Source of the DNA: Nevskia soli DSM 19509
GTDB lineage: Bacteria > Pseudomonadota > Gammaproteobacteria > Nevskiales > Nevskiaceae
Length of the DNA: 64,000 nucleotides
Direction of reading: 5' to 3'
Assembly (NCBI RefSeq): GCF_000711955.1
Contig: NZ_JONR01000006.1
Location: forward strand, 62,001 to 126,000
Positions 42,021 to 50,883 of the stretch are shown piece after piece. The notes beneath the pieces were generated by a model. It saw nothing but the letters and a program-made list of their open reading frames with translations, was not told the DNA's origin and did not search any database. Made by a program: the position numbers and the translations under genes. Numbering within the stretch: the stretch's first letter is position 1; every line of letters starts with the position of its first letter.

Positions 42021-42764
42021 CTAAATCAGGCCGCCGTTGACGCTGATCACCTGGCGCGTGATGTAGGCCGCGGTGTCGGAACAGAGAAAGGCGATCAACG
42101 CCGCCACTTCCTGCGGCTGGCCGACGCGGCCGGCCGGGATCGCCTTGAGCAGCTCCTCCCGCGGCGCCTGTTCGATCATGTCGGTTTCGATCAGGCCCGG
42201 GGTTACGCAGTTCACCGTGATGTTGCGGCTGGCCATCTCCAGCGCCAGTGCCTTGGCGGCGCCGATCAGGCCGGCCTTGGCGGCGCTGTAATTGACCTGG
42301 CCGCGATTGCCGATGAGGCCGGCCACCGAGGACAGCACGACGATGCGCCCGCCCTTGCGCAGGCGCACCATCGGCATCAGCAGCGGATGCAGCACGTTGT
42401 AGAAGCCGTCCAGGTTGGCATGCACCACCTTGTCCCAGCTCGCGCCGGACATGCCGGCGAAGACGCCGTCCTGGTTCAGGCCGGCATTGCACACCACGCC
42501 GTAGTAGGCGCCGTGCGCGGCGATATCGGCCTCGATGCCTGCGGCGCAGGCGGCGCGATCGGCGATATCGAAGGCCAGCATGCGCGCGCTGCCGCCGGCG
42601 GCCTCGATCTCCGCGCACAGTGGCGCCAGACGCTCCGGCTGCGCCCTGCAATGCGCCGCGACATTGAAGCCCGCCTGCGCCAACGCCAGCGCGGCGGCGC
42701 GGCCAATGCCGCGGCTCGCGCCCGTGACCAGGATCCAGCGACGTTGCGCAGCCCTGTCGTTCAT
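42021..42764 (-). CDS. 3-oxoacyl-ACP reductase (FabG-type SDR) of the pigment cluster
   Basis: 247 residues from ATG 42764. SDR signature GASRGIGRAAALALAQAG, NAG motif in VCNAGLNQDG, catalytic Ser in VVLSSVAGLIGNRGQ with Tyr and Lys in VNYSAAKAG. NADPH-dependent reduction of the beta-keto group after each polyketide extension. The ATG overlaps the DUF3261 stop as ATGA, so translation is coupled. Confidence 0.92.
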   Translation of the reverse strand: MNDRAAQRRWILVTGASRGIGRAAALALAQAGFNVAAHCRAQPERLAPLCAEIEAAGGSARMLAFDIADRAACAAGIEADIAAHGAYYGVVCNAGLNQDGVFAGMSGASWDKVVHANLDGFYNVLHPLLMPMVRLRKGGRIVVLSSVAGLIGNRGQVNYSAAKAGLIGAAKALALEMASRNITVNCVTPGLIETDMIEQAPREELLKAIPAGRVGQPQEVAALIAFLCSDTAAYITRQVISVNGGLI

Positions 42765-43318
42765 GGATTCTGCGGCTCGATGTCGATCGAATACTTCAAG
42801 GGAATGTTCCGCAGCGTGATGCGGGCCTGCCAGGGATCGGGTGCGCTGTAGCTTACGCGGCTCACCAGTTCGCCCCGGAAATACAACTCGCGCACACCGG
42901 CGGACGGCTCGGCGATCTTCCAGTCGCCGCCTTCCAGCTTTTCCTGCCATGCCGGCAAAGGCCACATCGCCAGCTGCACATCGGACAGCACCCGCTCCGG
43001 CGGCAGGCCCTGCGGCGCATAGGGACTGACCTGCGCATCGAGCTTGCCGCCGGCATAGTGCAGGCTGAAGGCGCGCTGGCCCAGCGGGCCGAGGGCGATC
43101 AGGGTCACGGCGTCGCGGTCGGCCTGAAGGGCGCATTGCAGGATGAAGGTGCGATCGCCGTTGGCGACGTGCAGCACCTGGCTCGCGGCATGCGCCCCGC
43201 CGAGCGAGGCCGGCGCGAGCAAGGGCGGCACCGGCGGCACTTCCTGCCTGAACGGCAGGAGGCCGCAGTCCCCCAGCACCAGCGCGGCGGCGCTAGCGAA
43301 CAGGAGGCGCCTGATCAC
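42761..43318 (-). CDS. DUF3261 lipoprotein-like protein of the pigment cluster
   Basis: 185 residues, GTG start at 43318. The N-terminus (VIRRLLFASAAALVLGDCGL) is a signal sequence with a lipobox-like LGDC at about residue 18. The mature part is beta-rich (RTFILQCALQADRDAVTLIA; LGPLGQRAFSLHYAGGKLDA), resembling LolB-like outer-membrane lipoproteins, and this family is a fixed member of aryl-polyene clusters. With the LolA-like protein at 46947 it probably moves or inserts the pigment lipid at the outer membrane. Overlaps the FAD-enzyme gene by 26 bases. Confidence 0.8.
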   Translation of the reverse strand: MIRRLLFASAAALVLGDCGLLPFRQEVPPVPPLLAPASLGGAHAASQVLHVANGDRTFILQCALQADRDAVTLIALGPLGQRAFSLHYAGGKLDAQVSPYAPQGLPPERVLSDVQLAMWPLPAWQEKLEGGDWKIAEPSAGVRELYFRGELVSRVSYSAPDPWQARITLRNIPLKYSIDIEPQNP

Positions 43319-44561
43319 TGGCCTCCCGGTTGCGCAGCGTCTGCGCCAGCGCGCGCAGGCGCCGGCCGGATTTGCCGACATAGGGGTTCTCGGTGTCCCA
43401 GGCGTAGCCGGCGAGCACGCTGCACAGCAATTCGTAGACCCGCGGCGGCCGGTTGTCGCTGAACATGACCGTCTGCAAGGCCCCCTCGTACCAGGTTTCG
43501 ACATAGCCCTTGAAGGTGTCCACCCCCAGCATCAGCGGCTCGGCGAACTCCTTCTCCCAATCCACGGTTCCGCCCTGCAGCTGGCGGTGCGCGAGCGGCG
43601 CTGCCAGCGAGGCGGACTTGAGGGCGATGGTGACGCCGGACGAGAACACCGGATCGAGGAACTTGCCGGCATTGCCGAGCAGGGCGAAGTTGCGGCCGTG
43701 CAAGGAGGAGACCGCCGTGGCATAGCCACGGATCTCGCGTGCCGAGGGCCAGATCGGCTTGGCGTTGCGCAGCATGCGCTTCATGCCGGGCTCTTCCGCC
43801 ACCAGCGCCATCAGCCGCTCGGTGAGGTCGCCGGGATATTTCTGCAGGAAGGCGTCCTCGGCCACCACGCCGATCGAGGCGCGGCCTTCCGAGAACGGGA
43901 TCAGCCAGTACCATACATCGCCGTGCACCGGATGCACCGCGACGCGGATCTTGTTGCGGTCGAACGCCGCATCCTCGATATGATCCTCGACGTGGATGAA
44001 CAGCGAGGCACGCACCGGGAAATCGGCCGGCGCGTCGAGCTGGAGCAGGCGTGGCAGGATGCGTCCGAAGCCGCTGGCGTCGAAAACGAAGCGCGCGCTG
44101 TGACGGCTTTCCCGCCCCGCCGCATCGCGCGCGGTGAGCAGCGCCGTGTCGCCGGAAAAGTCGGCGGCGATGATGTCCTGCTCGTAGCGCACTTCGGCGC
44201 CCTGCCGCTCCGCTTCGTTCGCCAGGATATGGTCGAAGTCGGCGCGCGTCACCTGATAGGCATAGGGGTGGCCGGCGCAGGTCTTCATCGAAAAAACGAA
44301 ATCGACCTTGCGGTCCTCGCGCACGATCTGCGCGCCATCCTTGAACTGGAAGCCGGCCTTTTCCACCGCCTCCAGCATGCCCGCCTCCTCCAGCAGGGTC
44401 AGACTTTGCGGCAGCATGCTCTCGCCGATGGAAAAACGCGGGAAGCGGGTCTTCTCCAGCACCCGCACCGACAGGCCGTTGCGGCGCGACAATGCCGCCG
44501 CCATGGCGCCGGCGGGGCCGGCACCGATGACCAGAACATCAACCGGTGCTTCTGTATTCAC
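43293..44561 (-). CDS. FAD-dependent oxidoreductase (halogenase/hydroxylase-like) of the pigment cluster
   Basis: 422 residues, GTG start at 44561 with AGGAG six bases upstream. FAD motif VLVIGAGPAGAMAAALSRRN, then FSIGESMLPQSLTLLEEAGM and LLGNAGKFLDPVFSSGVTIA, the layout of flavin-dependent halogenases and related monooxygenases. The WxWxIP-type motif of halogenases is seen only in altered form (VWYWLIPFSEG), so either halogenation or hydroxylation is possible; xanthomonadins can be brominated, which makes halogenation worth testing. Between the MMPL and DUF3261 genes. Confidence 0.8.
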   Translation of the reverse strand: MNTEAPVDVLVIGAGPAGAMAAALSRRNGLSVRVLEKTRFPRFSIGESMLPQSLTLLEEAGMLEAVEKAGFQFKDGAQIVREDRKVDFVFSMKTCAGHPYAYQVTRADFDHILANEAERQGAEVRYEQDIIAADFSGDTALLTARDAAGRESRHSARFVFDASGFGRILPRLLQLDAPADFPVRASLFIHVEDHIEDAAFDRNKIRVAVHPVHGDVWYWLIPFSEGRASIGVVAEDAFLQKYPGDLTERLMALVAEEPGMKRMLRNAKPIWPSAREIRGYATAVSSLHGRNFALLGNAGKFLDPVFSSGVTIALKSASLAAPLAHRQLQGGTVDWEKEFAEPLMLGVDTFKGYVETWYEGALQTVMFSDNRPPRVYELLCSVLAGYAWDTENPYVGKSGRRLRALAQTLRNREASDQAPPVR

Positions 44562-44574
44562 TGGGGGCTCCTGA

Positions 44575-46950
44575 TCAATCCGTCGAAATGGAACGCGACC
44601 GTGCCGGGATTGTGCCCAATGCAGCCGAGCAGGCAAAGCCGAGCAGCACGCCGATCGACACGGTGAGACCGATGCTGTGGATGAACGGCGTGGTGCTGAA
44701 CGCCAGCAGGCCGAAGGCAACCAGGGCCAGCAGCGCGGCCAGCGTCGCCGACAGCAGGGTCGAAGGACCGCGCAATTCAGGCAACTGCAACAGGATCGCA
44801 TACTCCATCGACAGACCCAGCACCAGGTGCAGCGCGACCACATGGAAGAAGGTCACCGCCACGCCGCACAGGCCCAGCACCGCCAGCGCGCCCAGCACCG
44901 CCGCCACCGGCGCCAGCATCAGGCGCACGCCGCGCCGCAGGCCGTACGGTACGGCCAGCAGCAGGGCGGAGGCGAACACCGACGCGGCGACGATCCACAG
45001 GGCGATGCTGCGGTAACGCCGCAGGATCTCGGTGACGTTGGCGACGCGGTCGATCAGGCTCACCTGCGGCAGGCCGTCGGCCGCCGTGCGCAGCAGGGCG
45101 GTATCGCCGGCTCCGGACAGCGTCACCACGCTGGCGAAGATGCCGCCGCCGATGTCGCCCAGCCACAGGTGCCGGTAAGGCTCGGCGGCCGGGGTGGCCA
45201 GCCAGGCATCGGCGGTCAGCGGCGCGACGCCCTTGCCGAAAGCGGCGAGGCGCTCGGCGATGGCCGCCGGCGCAAAGCCGAGCTCGCGCATGAAGCGCGG
45301 CAAAAGGCCGCTGTCGGAGAAGACGCTGCCGGCGAGCAGCTCATGGTTCTGCGCCTGGCGCTGCGCCGAGGGCAGCGCACGGGACACGGCATTGTAGGAT
45401 TTGAGCTGGCCCTGGGCCCGCAGGGAATCGAGGCGCTGGCTCAGCTGTTCCTCGGCTTGCAGCAGTGCCTCGGCGCTGGCGGCGCGCACCAGGAAGAAGC
45501 GACTATCGACGCTGTCGCCGAGCTGGTCACGCACTTCCTTCTCCTGCTGCGCCAGCTGCGGCGTATCCGGCTGCAGAACGCGCACGTCGTCCTGCACCTG
45601 CACTCGCCACAACCCCGCCGCGGTGAGCGCGATCAGGGCCAGCCAGAACCAGCGGGTACGCGTCGTGACGAGCCGCTCGCGCAAGGCCTGGGCCCGGCCG
45701 AAAAAACGGCTCAGGCGCTCGGCCACTGCCGGCGCAGCCGGCCGCACCCAGCGCGGGAACCAGGCGATGACGCAGCCGTAGGCCCCCAGCAGACCGATGC
45801 AGCAGAACAAGGCGATCTGGCGCAAACCCGGAAACGGCGCGACCGCCAACAGGGCGTAGCTCATCAGTGAGACCAGGCAGCTCATGCCGATGGCGGGCCC
45901 GATGAAGGGCAGCGCATCGGCGGCGCGCCAGCGGCCCGGTGTGCGGAACTGGTCGGCGCAGTAGTAAATCGAATAATCGATGGCGATGCCGGCAAGGTTG
46001 CTGCAGAACACCAGGGTCAGCACATGGACCCGGCCGAACAGGTAGTGGCAGACGGTCAATGCGGCGATGACCCCGACGCCGAGGGCGGCGGCGGACAGCA
46101 GCAACACGCGGCCGGAGCGGAACACCCACAGCAGGATGGCGACCAGGCCCAGCAGCTGCACACTGCCGAACAGCTTCACCTCATGCTGCCCGAGGCGCGA
46201 AGCGGCGACGGCATGCTGGATCAGGCCGGAACCGCTGACGCTGGCGCCGGCGGCATGCGCGGCGGCGAAGGCGGCGTCCAGCGCCGGCGCGGCCGCGTCC
46301 TCCTCGGCGGTGGAAAAGGCATTGGCGGACAGTACGGCGCGTACCAGCACATACTGGATCGCGTCCGCACCGCCGCTGGCGACGTTGAGCACGCCGTCGC
46401 GCAGCGTCAGGTTGCCGCCGACCGGCGAGGTGTCGGCCAGGAAGTCGCCGAACAGGTTGAGCGGGTCGGCGCCAGCGCCGCTGCGCCGCATGAACGCGGC
46501 CGGCGTATAGAGGGCCTGGCGCGCCTGCGCCAGCAGAGCGGCGTCGTTGCCGCCGAGCAGCCAGCCGCGGGCGCGCGCGGACAGCAGGCCATCGCGATAC
46601 GGCCGGTAGATGTCGGCGACTTTCTCCGGCCACGCGGCGTCGACCTCCAGCGTCACCTCGGCGAAGGCCGGCGAGCTGCGCAGGGTATCGGCAAAGCGCC
46701 GCGCCGCGCCGCGGGCGGTGGCGAAATCATTCGCGCCGACCAGGAACACCGCGTTGCGGCCGAGTTGATCGGCGAAGCGGTCGAGGGCGCGCGCCGCGTC
46801 GGCATCGCGGGTATCGCGCGGCAGCAAGGCCAGAATGTCGGTTTCAAATTGCAGCCGTGGCGCAAGCTGGACCGCGAACAGGGTCAGCAACAGCGCAACC
46901 GCGGCGGTCCAGATCCAGAAGCGGGCGGCGACGGCCTTGGCGGGCGTCAC
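44575..46950 (-). CDS. MMPL/RND-type lipid exporter of the pigment cluster
   Basis: 791 residues with the RND layout: one membrane segment at the N-terminus, a large periplasmic domain (about 45-250), a block of five to six segments (LLGLVAILLWVFRSGRVLLL; VFCSNLAGIAIDYSIYYCAD), a second periplasmic domain (about 450-620) and a second block. The GIAIDYSIYYCAD segment holds the proton-relay Asp. It would flip or export the finished aryl-polyene lipid from the inner membrane. GTG start overlaps the LolA-like stop as GTGA. Confidence 0.9.
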   Translation of the reverse strand: MTPAKAVAARFWIWTAAVALLLTLFAVQLAPRLQFETDILALLPRDTRDADAARALDRFADQLGRNAVFLVGANDFATARGAARRFADTLRSSPAFAEVTLEVDAAWPEKVADIYRPYRDGLLSARARGWLLGGNDAALLAQARQALYTPAAFMRRSGAGADPLNLFGDFLADTSPVGGNLTLRDGVLNVASGGADAIQYVLVRAVLSANAFSTAEEDAAAPALDAAFAAAHAAGASVSGSGLIQHAVAASRLGQHEVKLFGSVQLLGLVAILLWVFRSGRVLLLSAAALGVGVIAALTVCHYLFGRVHVLTLVFCSNLAGIAIDYSIYYCADQFRTPGRWRAADALPFIGPAIGMSCLVSLMSYALLAVAPFPGLRQIALFCCIGLLGAYGCVIAWFPRWVRPAAPAVAERLSRFFGRAQALRERLVTTRTRWFWLALIALTAAGLWRVQVQDDVRVLQPDTPQLAQQEKEVRDQLGDSVDSRFFLVRAASAEALLQAEEQLSQRLDSLRAQGQLKSYNAVSRALPSAQRQAQNHELLAGSVFSDSGLLPRFMRELGFAPAAIAERLAAFGKGVAPLTADAWLATPAAEPYRHLWLGDIGGGIFASVVTLSGAGDTALLRTAADGLPQVSLIDRVANVTEILRRYRSIALWIVAASVFASALLLAVPYGLRRGVRLMLAPVAAVLGALAVLGLCGVAVTFFHVVALHLVLGLSMEYAILLQLPELRGPSTLLSATLAALLALVAFGLLAFSTTPFIHSIGLTVSIGVLLGFACSAALGTIPARSRSISTD

Positions 46951-47615
46951 TTGAAGTGCTTGCGCTCGGCCTCGGACAGGGTGCCGAGGGCGGTCTGCCG
47001 TGTAAAAGTGATTTCGGTGCGATCGCCGCCGGTTTCGTGGAGGAGTATGCGCTGCGGCTGCTCACTACCGCTGATGACTATGCTGTCGATCATTTTCGCC
47101 AGGGCCGCGTCGCGCGGCTTGAGGCCAAGCGTCCAGCCCTCCTTGCCGCGCAGGCCGTAGAGCGTGAAGCGTTCGGCCAGTTTCGGCGTGTCGAGCGCGA
47201 ACAGCGCATCGAACACCTGCTCCACCGCGCCCAGGCCGGGTTGCGTCGCTGCATCGGCGCGCATGGCCTCGGCGCCGCCGTCGCGCTGCACCATGGCCTG
47301 CGGCGTCAGCACCAAGTCGGAATCGAACGGCACCCGGGTATGCCAGTCGATGCCGATGCCGCGCGCCACCAGGAAATCGCCGGAGGAAACCAGCGGCTGC
47401 GGCAGTTCGTGCAGGGACTTGCGCTGGCTGAACTCGCCACGCACGGCCGCGGCACCGGCCAGGGCGCGCGCCGCGGGCCCGAGCAGGGCATCCAGTTCCT
47501 TGGCTTCCGCGGGGTGGGCGAAGACCGGATCGGCCGCCGCATCCGGCGACGGCGAAGCCGGAGCGGCGGCAGCGATGGCGGAAACCAGCAGCAACAGGCT
47601 CGCCGCGATGCGCAT
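46947..47615 (-). CDS. LolA-like outer-membrane lipoprotein carrier of the pigment cluster
   Basis: 222 residues from ATG 47615. Signal peptide (MRIAASLLLLVSAIAAAAPA), then a LolA-type half-barrel: VRGEFSQRKSLHELPQPLVS, GDFLVARGIGIDWHTRVPFD, DSDLVLTPQAM, and a late EGWTLGLKPRDAALAKMIDS. Periplasmic carrier; in these clusters thought to ferry the polyene lipid rather than lipoproteins. Start shares one base with the thioesterase stop (TGATG). Confidence 0.85.
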   Translation of the reverse strand: MRIAASLLLLVSAIAAAAPASPSPDAAADPVFAHPAEAKELDALLGPAARALAGAAAVRGEFSQRKSLHELPQPLVSSGDFLVARGIGIDWHTRVPFDSDLVLTPQAMVQRDGGAEAMRADAATQPGLGAVEQVFDALFALDTPKLAERFTLYGLRGKEGWTLGLKPRDAALAKMIDSIVISGSEQPQRILLHETGGDRTEITFTRQTALGTLSEAERKHFK

Positions 47616-48076
47616 CAGTCCATCCCCAGCCGTTCGCGCAGCCGCTGCCGCAGCGCCGGCGGCGAAGCGATCTGCATCTCGCCGTTGTCGATCCGCACCG
47701 CCACCTGCACGGTATGGCCCTTGCACAGCCGCGCGCCGCTGCCGGCATCGGTGATCAGGTAGGCCACCTTGAGACGGAATTCCCACTCGCACAACCACGC
47801 CCTGACGATGGCCTGCTGTCCGAAATGCAGCGGCTTGACGTGCCGGGCCCAGAAATCGATCAGCGGCCAGTTGTAGCCCGACTCGGCCATCCGCGCATAG
47901 CCGTAATCGATCTGCCCAAGCAGCGCACAGCGCGCCTGGTCGAAATACTTGGCGTAGTTGCCGTGCCAGACGATGCCGGCGGGATCGCAATCGTAAAACG
48001 GCACCTGCAGCGGCACGGTCGCCTCGAGCAGCGGCGCCTTGGCAGCATTGAGCAGGGCGGCAGCCGGAACGGTCAT
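47615..48076 (-). CDS. Hotdog acyl-CoA/ACP thioesterase (4HBT family) of the pigment cluster
   Basis: 153 residues from ATG 48076. The 4-hydroxybenzoyl-CoA thioesterase motif YDCDPAGIVWHGNYAKYFDQ is intact, with catalytic Asp; the hotdog strand pair follows (VRAWLCEWEFRLKVAYLITD). It may release the polyene chain or edit ACP-bound intermediates. Overlaps the glycosyltransferase stop as ATGA. Confidence 0.9.
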   Translation of the reverse strand: MTVPAAALLNAAKAPLLEATVPLQVPFYDCDPAGIVWHGNYAKYFDQARCALLGQIDYGYARMAESGYNWPLIDFWARHVKPLHFGQQAIVRAWLCEWEFRLKVAYLITDAGSGARLCKGHTVQVAVRIDNGEMQIASPPALRQRLRERLGMD

Positions 48077-48852
48077 GTGGACGCGTCCGGCGCCGGACGG
48101 CCCAGCAGGCGCCGGCCCGCCAGCAGGGGCAGGCGCAGCAACATGCCCAGCAACAGGCGCAAGTGCAGACGCACCATGCGCAGGTTGTCGCTGAGGTAAT
48201 GGAAGTGCGACACGCCGTCGGCGGGATAGGTCACATGCGTCGGCACGCTGTAGACGCGGACGCCGGCCCAGTGCAGGCGCACCAGGATGCTGGTGTCGAA
48301 ATCCATGCGGTGGCCCACCGCGCCGCCGCGCCACAGGGCGAGCGCCGATTGCAGCGGATAGACGCGAAAGCCGCACATCGAATCGACGATCTCGAACGAC
48401 AGGGTGTGCAGCCACACCAGCACGTGCGTCAGATAGCGGCCATAGAAACGGACTTTCGGCACCGACTGGTCGTAGACCGGGATGCCGCTGACCACCGCCA
48501 GCGGATGCCGGCGCGCCACCTCGAGCAGCTTCGGCAGGTCGCCGGTATCGTGCTGGCCGTCGGCATCGATCTGCACGGCGTGGGTGAATCCTTCCGCCGC
48601 CGCAGCGGCGCAGCCGCTCATCACCGCCACACCCTTGCCGCGGTTTTCCGGCAGCACCAGCAGACGCAGCCACCCGTTCTCGGCGGCGGCCAGCGCCCGC
48701 ACCACGGCGGCGGCTTCACCACCGCTGCCGTCGTCGACGATCCAGCAGGGCAGATCGAACGGACGCAGACGCTCGACCAGCGCACCGATGGCGCGTTCGT
48801 GCCGGAAATACGGAATGACGATGCAGGGACGGAACATGCTCGGCGGCGGCAC
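48073..48852 (-). CDS. Family-2 glycosyltransferase of the pigment cluster
   Basis: 259 residues. GT-A fold: CIVIPYFRHERAIGALVERL, PENRGKGVAVMSGC, the metal/nucleotide motif QIDADGQHDTGDLPKL, and later VDSMCGFRVYPLQSALALWR. A hydrophobic C-terminal tail (LRLLLGMLLRLPLLAGRRLL) suggests membrane contact, as in polyprenyl-phosphate sugar synthases. It probably glycosylates the pigment lipid head group. Start is uncertain: GTG 48852 or ATG 48837; neither has a clear ribosome site. Confidence 0.85.
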   Translation of the reverse strand: MPPPSMFRPCIVIPYFRHERAIGALVERLRPFDLPCWIVDDGSGGEAAAVVRALAAAENGWLRLLVLPENRGKGVAVMSGCAAAAAEGFTHAVQIDADGQHDTGDLPKLLEVARRHPLAVVSGIPVYDQSVPKVRFYGRYLTHVLVWLHTLSFEIVDSMCGFRVYPLQSALALWRGGAVGHRMDFDTSILVRLHWAGVRVYSVPTHVTYPADGVSHFHYLSDNLRMVRLHLRLLLGMLLRLPLLAGRRLLGRPAPDAST

Positions 48853-48858
48853 AACGGC

Positions 48859-49656
48859 TTATTGCAGGGAGTAGATCGGCACCGCCGCGGTGGCGGACCT
48901 GGCCTCGACGTTGAGCACGGCTTCGAATTGCGCGGTCAACCGGCGCACCGCCATGCTGGGCGAATCGCCCTCGCGGCAGCTGTGTTCGGGGCGCATCGGC
49001 GCGGCGGCGATGAAGGTGTAGTGCGGCGGCTGCTCCGGCACCTGATACCACTTCGAACCCTTGGTCAGGGTGATCGGCTCGCAGCGGATGCGCAGCGGCA
49101 CGATGTCGGCGCCCGAACGCAGGGCGATATGTGCGGCTCCGCGTCGGAACACGCTGCGCCGCCCCGGCACCGAGCGGGTACCTTCCGGAAACACGATCAG
49201 GCTGCGGCCGGCCTGCAGCGAAGCGGTACAGCTTTCGATCAGGCCGTCAGGGGAGGCGTTGCCGATGTAGCCGGCCCAGCCCACCGCGCGGCGCAGGAAA
49301 GGGTTGTGCCACAGGTCCTGCTTGACGATGCAGTCCAGCTGCGGCATCCAGGCGAGCAGAAAGACCACGTCGATCAGGCTGGGATGGTTGGCCACGATCA
49401 GCCGCCCCGGCACCTGCAAGTGTTCGCGGCCGTGCAACTCGTAGGTGATCAGGCCAAGGCTCTTCATCAGCCAGATGAACCAGCGGCAGCCGTAGTGGAT
49501 GACGCGCTGCACCCGGCGCCGCGCGGCATCGATGTCCGCGGCACTGACCGCCACCAGGGGCAGCACGGTCAACGACAGCAGCAGCGAGACCAGGCCGAAC
49601 ACCGAGAAGGCAAACCCGGTGGCGACGACGCGCCAGGCCCGTCCGAGCAGGTTCAT
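48859..49656 (-). CDS. 1-acylglycerol-3-phosphate-type acyltransferase of the pigment cluster
   Basis: 265 residues. PlsC-family blocks: catalytic NHPSLID (NHxxxxD), the substrate-site FPEGTR and SGADIVPLRI; one or two N-terminal membrane segments. It would attach the aryl-polyene acyl group to a glycerolipid. ATG at 49656 overlaps the XanB2-like stop by four bases. A second, LpxL-type acyltransferase is encoded at 54192 on the other arm. Confidence 0.88.
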   Translation of the reverse strand: MNLLGRAWRVVATGFAFSVFGLVSLLLSLTVLPLVAVSAADIDAARRRVQRVIHYGCRWFIWLMKSLGLITYELHGREHLQVPGRLIVANHPSLIDVVFLLAWMPQLDCIVKQDLWHNPFLRRAVGWAGYIGNASPDGLIESCTASLQAGRSLIVFPEGTRSVPGRRSVFRRGAAHIALRSGADIVPLRIRCEPITLTKGSKWYQVPEQPPHYTFIAAAPMRPEHSCREGDSPSMAVRRLTAQFEAVLNVEARSATAAVPIYSLQ

Positions 49657-50690
49657 GCCGTCCGCTCCCGGGGCATGCGGTACATGGCTTCGACTTCGAT
49701 CAGCAGTTCGCGCCGGCAGATGTCCCCGGCCAGCAGCTGCAGCGGCGTGTCGCCGAACAGTTCATGCAGCAACGGCTGCACCAGCGGCAGATCTTCCTTG
49801 TGGCGCAGGTAGACGCAATAGGACTCGGCCTTGAATTCACGGGGGTCGCGGCCGGGCAACTGGGTCAGCACGGCATGCGCCAGCAAGGCCTGCAGATTGG
49901 CCGCTGTCTGCCGCAGCTGGCCCACCGTGTCGCCGGCGCAGGCGGTGGCATGGCCGACGATGCTGGCGGTGCCGGACACCAGCAGCTGTGCGCCATCCGC
50001 CCAGGGCAACAGGGTGGCGCGGGAAAAACTGGGGCTGCGCAGGCCGTAGGAACGCGGATAACGGAAAGCGCTGACCTGGCGGGGATTTTCCACTTGCCGG
50101 CCGGGCTGTTTGCCGGCAACCGCAATCAGGGTCAATCCGCCGCCGCGCGAACCGATGGCGCTGGCCGCCGGCAAGCGCATCTCGAAACCGGCATGGTCGT
50201 CCAGCGCGCGATAACGCCCCACGCAAAACTGGCGATAACGTTCGGCGTCGCCTTCACCTTCGTTGATCTCGCCCAGGTAGTGCCAGACGCGCCACAACTC
50301 GGGATAGCCACGCGCGGCGACAAACTCGCCGATACGGCGATAGGCGCTGTAGACCTTGTCCTCGATGGGTGTCAGCGCGGCCTCGTCCAGGCGCAACTGC
50401 ACGATCAGCGTCTCACCGTTTTCGCTGTAGCCCAGATCGCCGTCCCAGCCGTGGCTGACCGGCAGATCGCTCAGCCATAACTCACACTGCCCCGTGCCCA
50501 TGAGAGGCAGCAACGGCACGGCCAGCAGGCGCGGGTCGGCGCCGCCGGAAACCACGCCGTAGCGGAATCCGCAGAGGACATCCGCCGGAAGCGGGCCAGC
50601 CAGCGCAGACGCCTCCGCCGCCACCATGCGGTGCGAACAGGCGGGCCATGCGGCGCCCTTCCCAGCGGCCTTGGTTTCGGCATTCGTCAT
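49653..50690 (-). CDS. xanB2: XanB2-like chorismatase (3-/4-hydroxybenzoate synthase), pigment starter
   Basis: 345 residues from ATG 50690. The sequence matches the XanB2/FkbO-Hyg5 chorismatase family (long annotated as pteridine-dependent deoxygenase-like): LWLSDLPVSHGWDGDLGYSE in the N-terminal half, LWRVWHYLGEINEGEGDAER in the middle, and YCVYLRHKEDLPLVQPLLHE with the closing ICRRELLIEVEAMYR. In Xanthomonas XanB2 hydrolyses chorismate to 3-hydroxybenzoate for xanthomonadin and 4-hydroxybenzoate for ubiquinone. It is the first gene of the leftward arm, so starter supply is transcribed with export genes. A GTG-like extension 19 codons upstream is in frame but not conserved-looking. Confidence 0.85.
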   Translation of the reverse strand: MTNAETKAAGKGAAWPACSHRMVAAEASALAGPLPADVLCGFRYGVVSGGADPRLLAVPLLPLMGTGQCELWLSDLPVSHGWDGDLGYSENGETLIVQLRLDEAALTPIEDKVYSAYRRIGEFVAARGYPELWRVWHYLGEINEGEGDAERYRQFCVGRYRALDDHAGFEMRLPAASAIGSRGGGLTLIAVAGKQPGRQVENPRQVSAFRYPRSYGLRSPSFSRATLLPWADGAQLLVSGTASIVGHATACAGDTVGQLRQTAANLQALLAHAVLTQLPGRDPREFKAESYCVYLRHKEDLPLVQPLLHELFGDTPLQLLAGDICRRELLIEVEAMYRMPRERTA

Positions 50691-50751
50691 CGGTGAAGTA
50701 TCTCGCAAACCCAGGCAGGAATGGCAACCCCGCAAAAGGGCAGGCATCCTT

Positions 50752-50757
50752 TATAAT
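50752..50757 (+). promoter_or_regulatory. -10-like TATAAT in the divergent promoter region of the pigment cluster
   Basis: TATAAT at 50752 lies in an AT-rich patch (50748-50766) in the middle of the 193-base spacer between the two cluster arms. On the minus strand the same patch reads ATTATAAAG. No good -35 was found for either direction, so exact promoters are unsettled. Confidence 0.4.
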
Positions 50758-50883
50758 TCAATACTTAGGTAGAGCGCGCTGGGCCGGTTCTGGGGGCAAA
50801 ATCCGGCAAACAGGGCTTCAATTCGCAGCAGGGCCCATTTTATCCAGTTTTGCCGTCCACTTGTGCCAACCGGTCCACAAACC

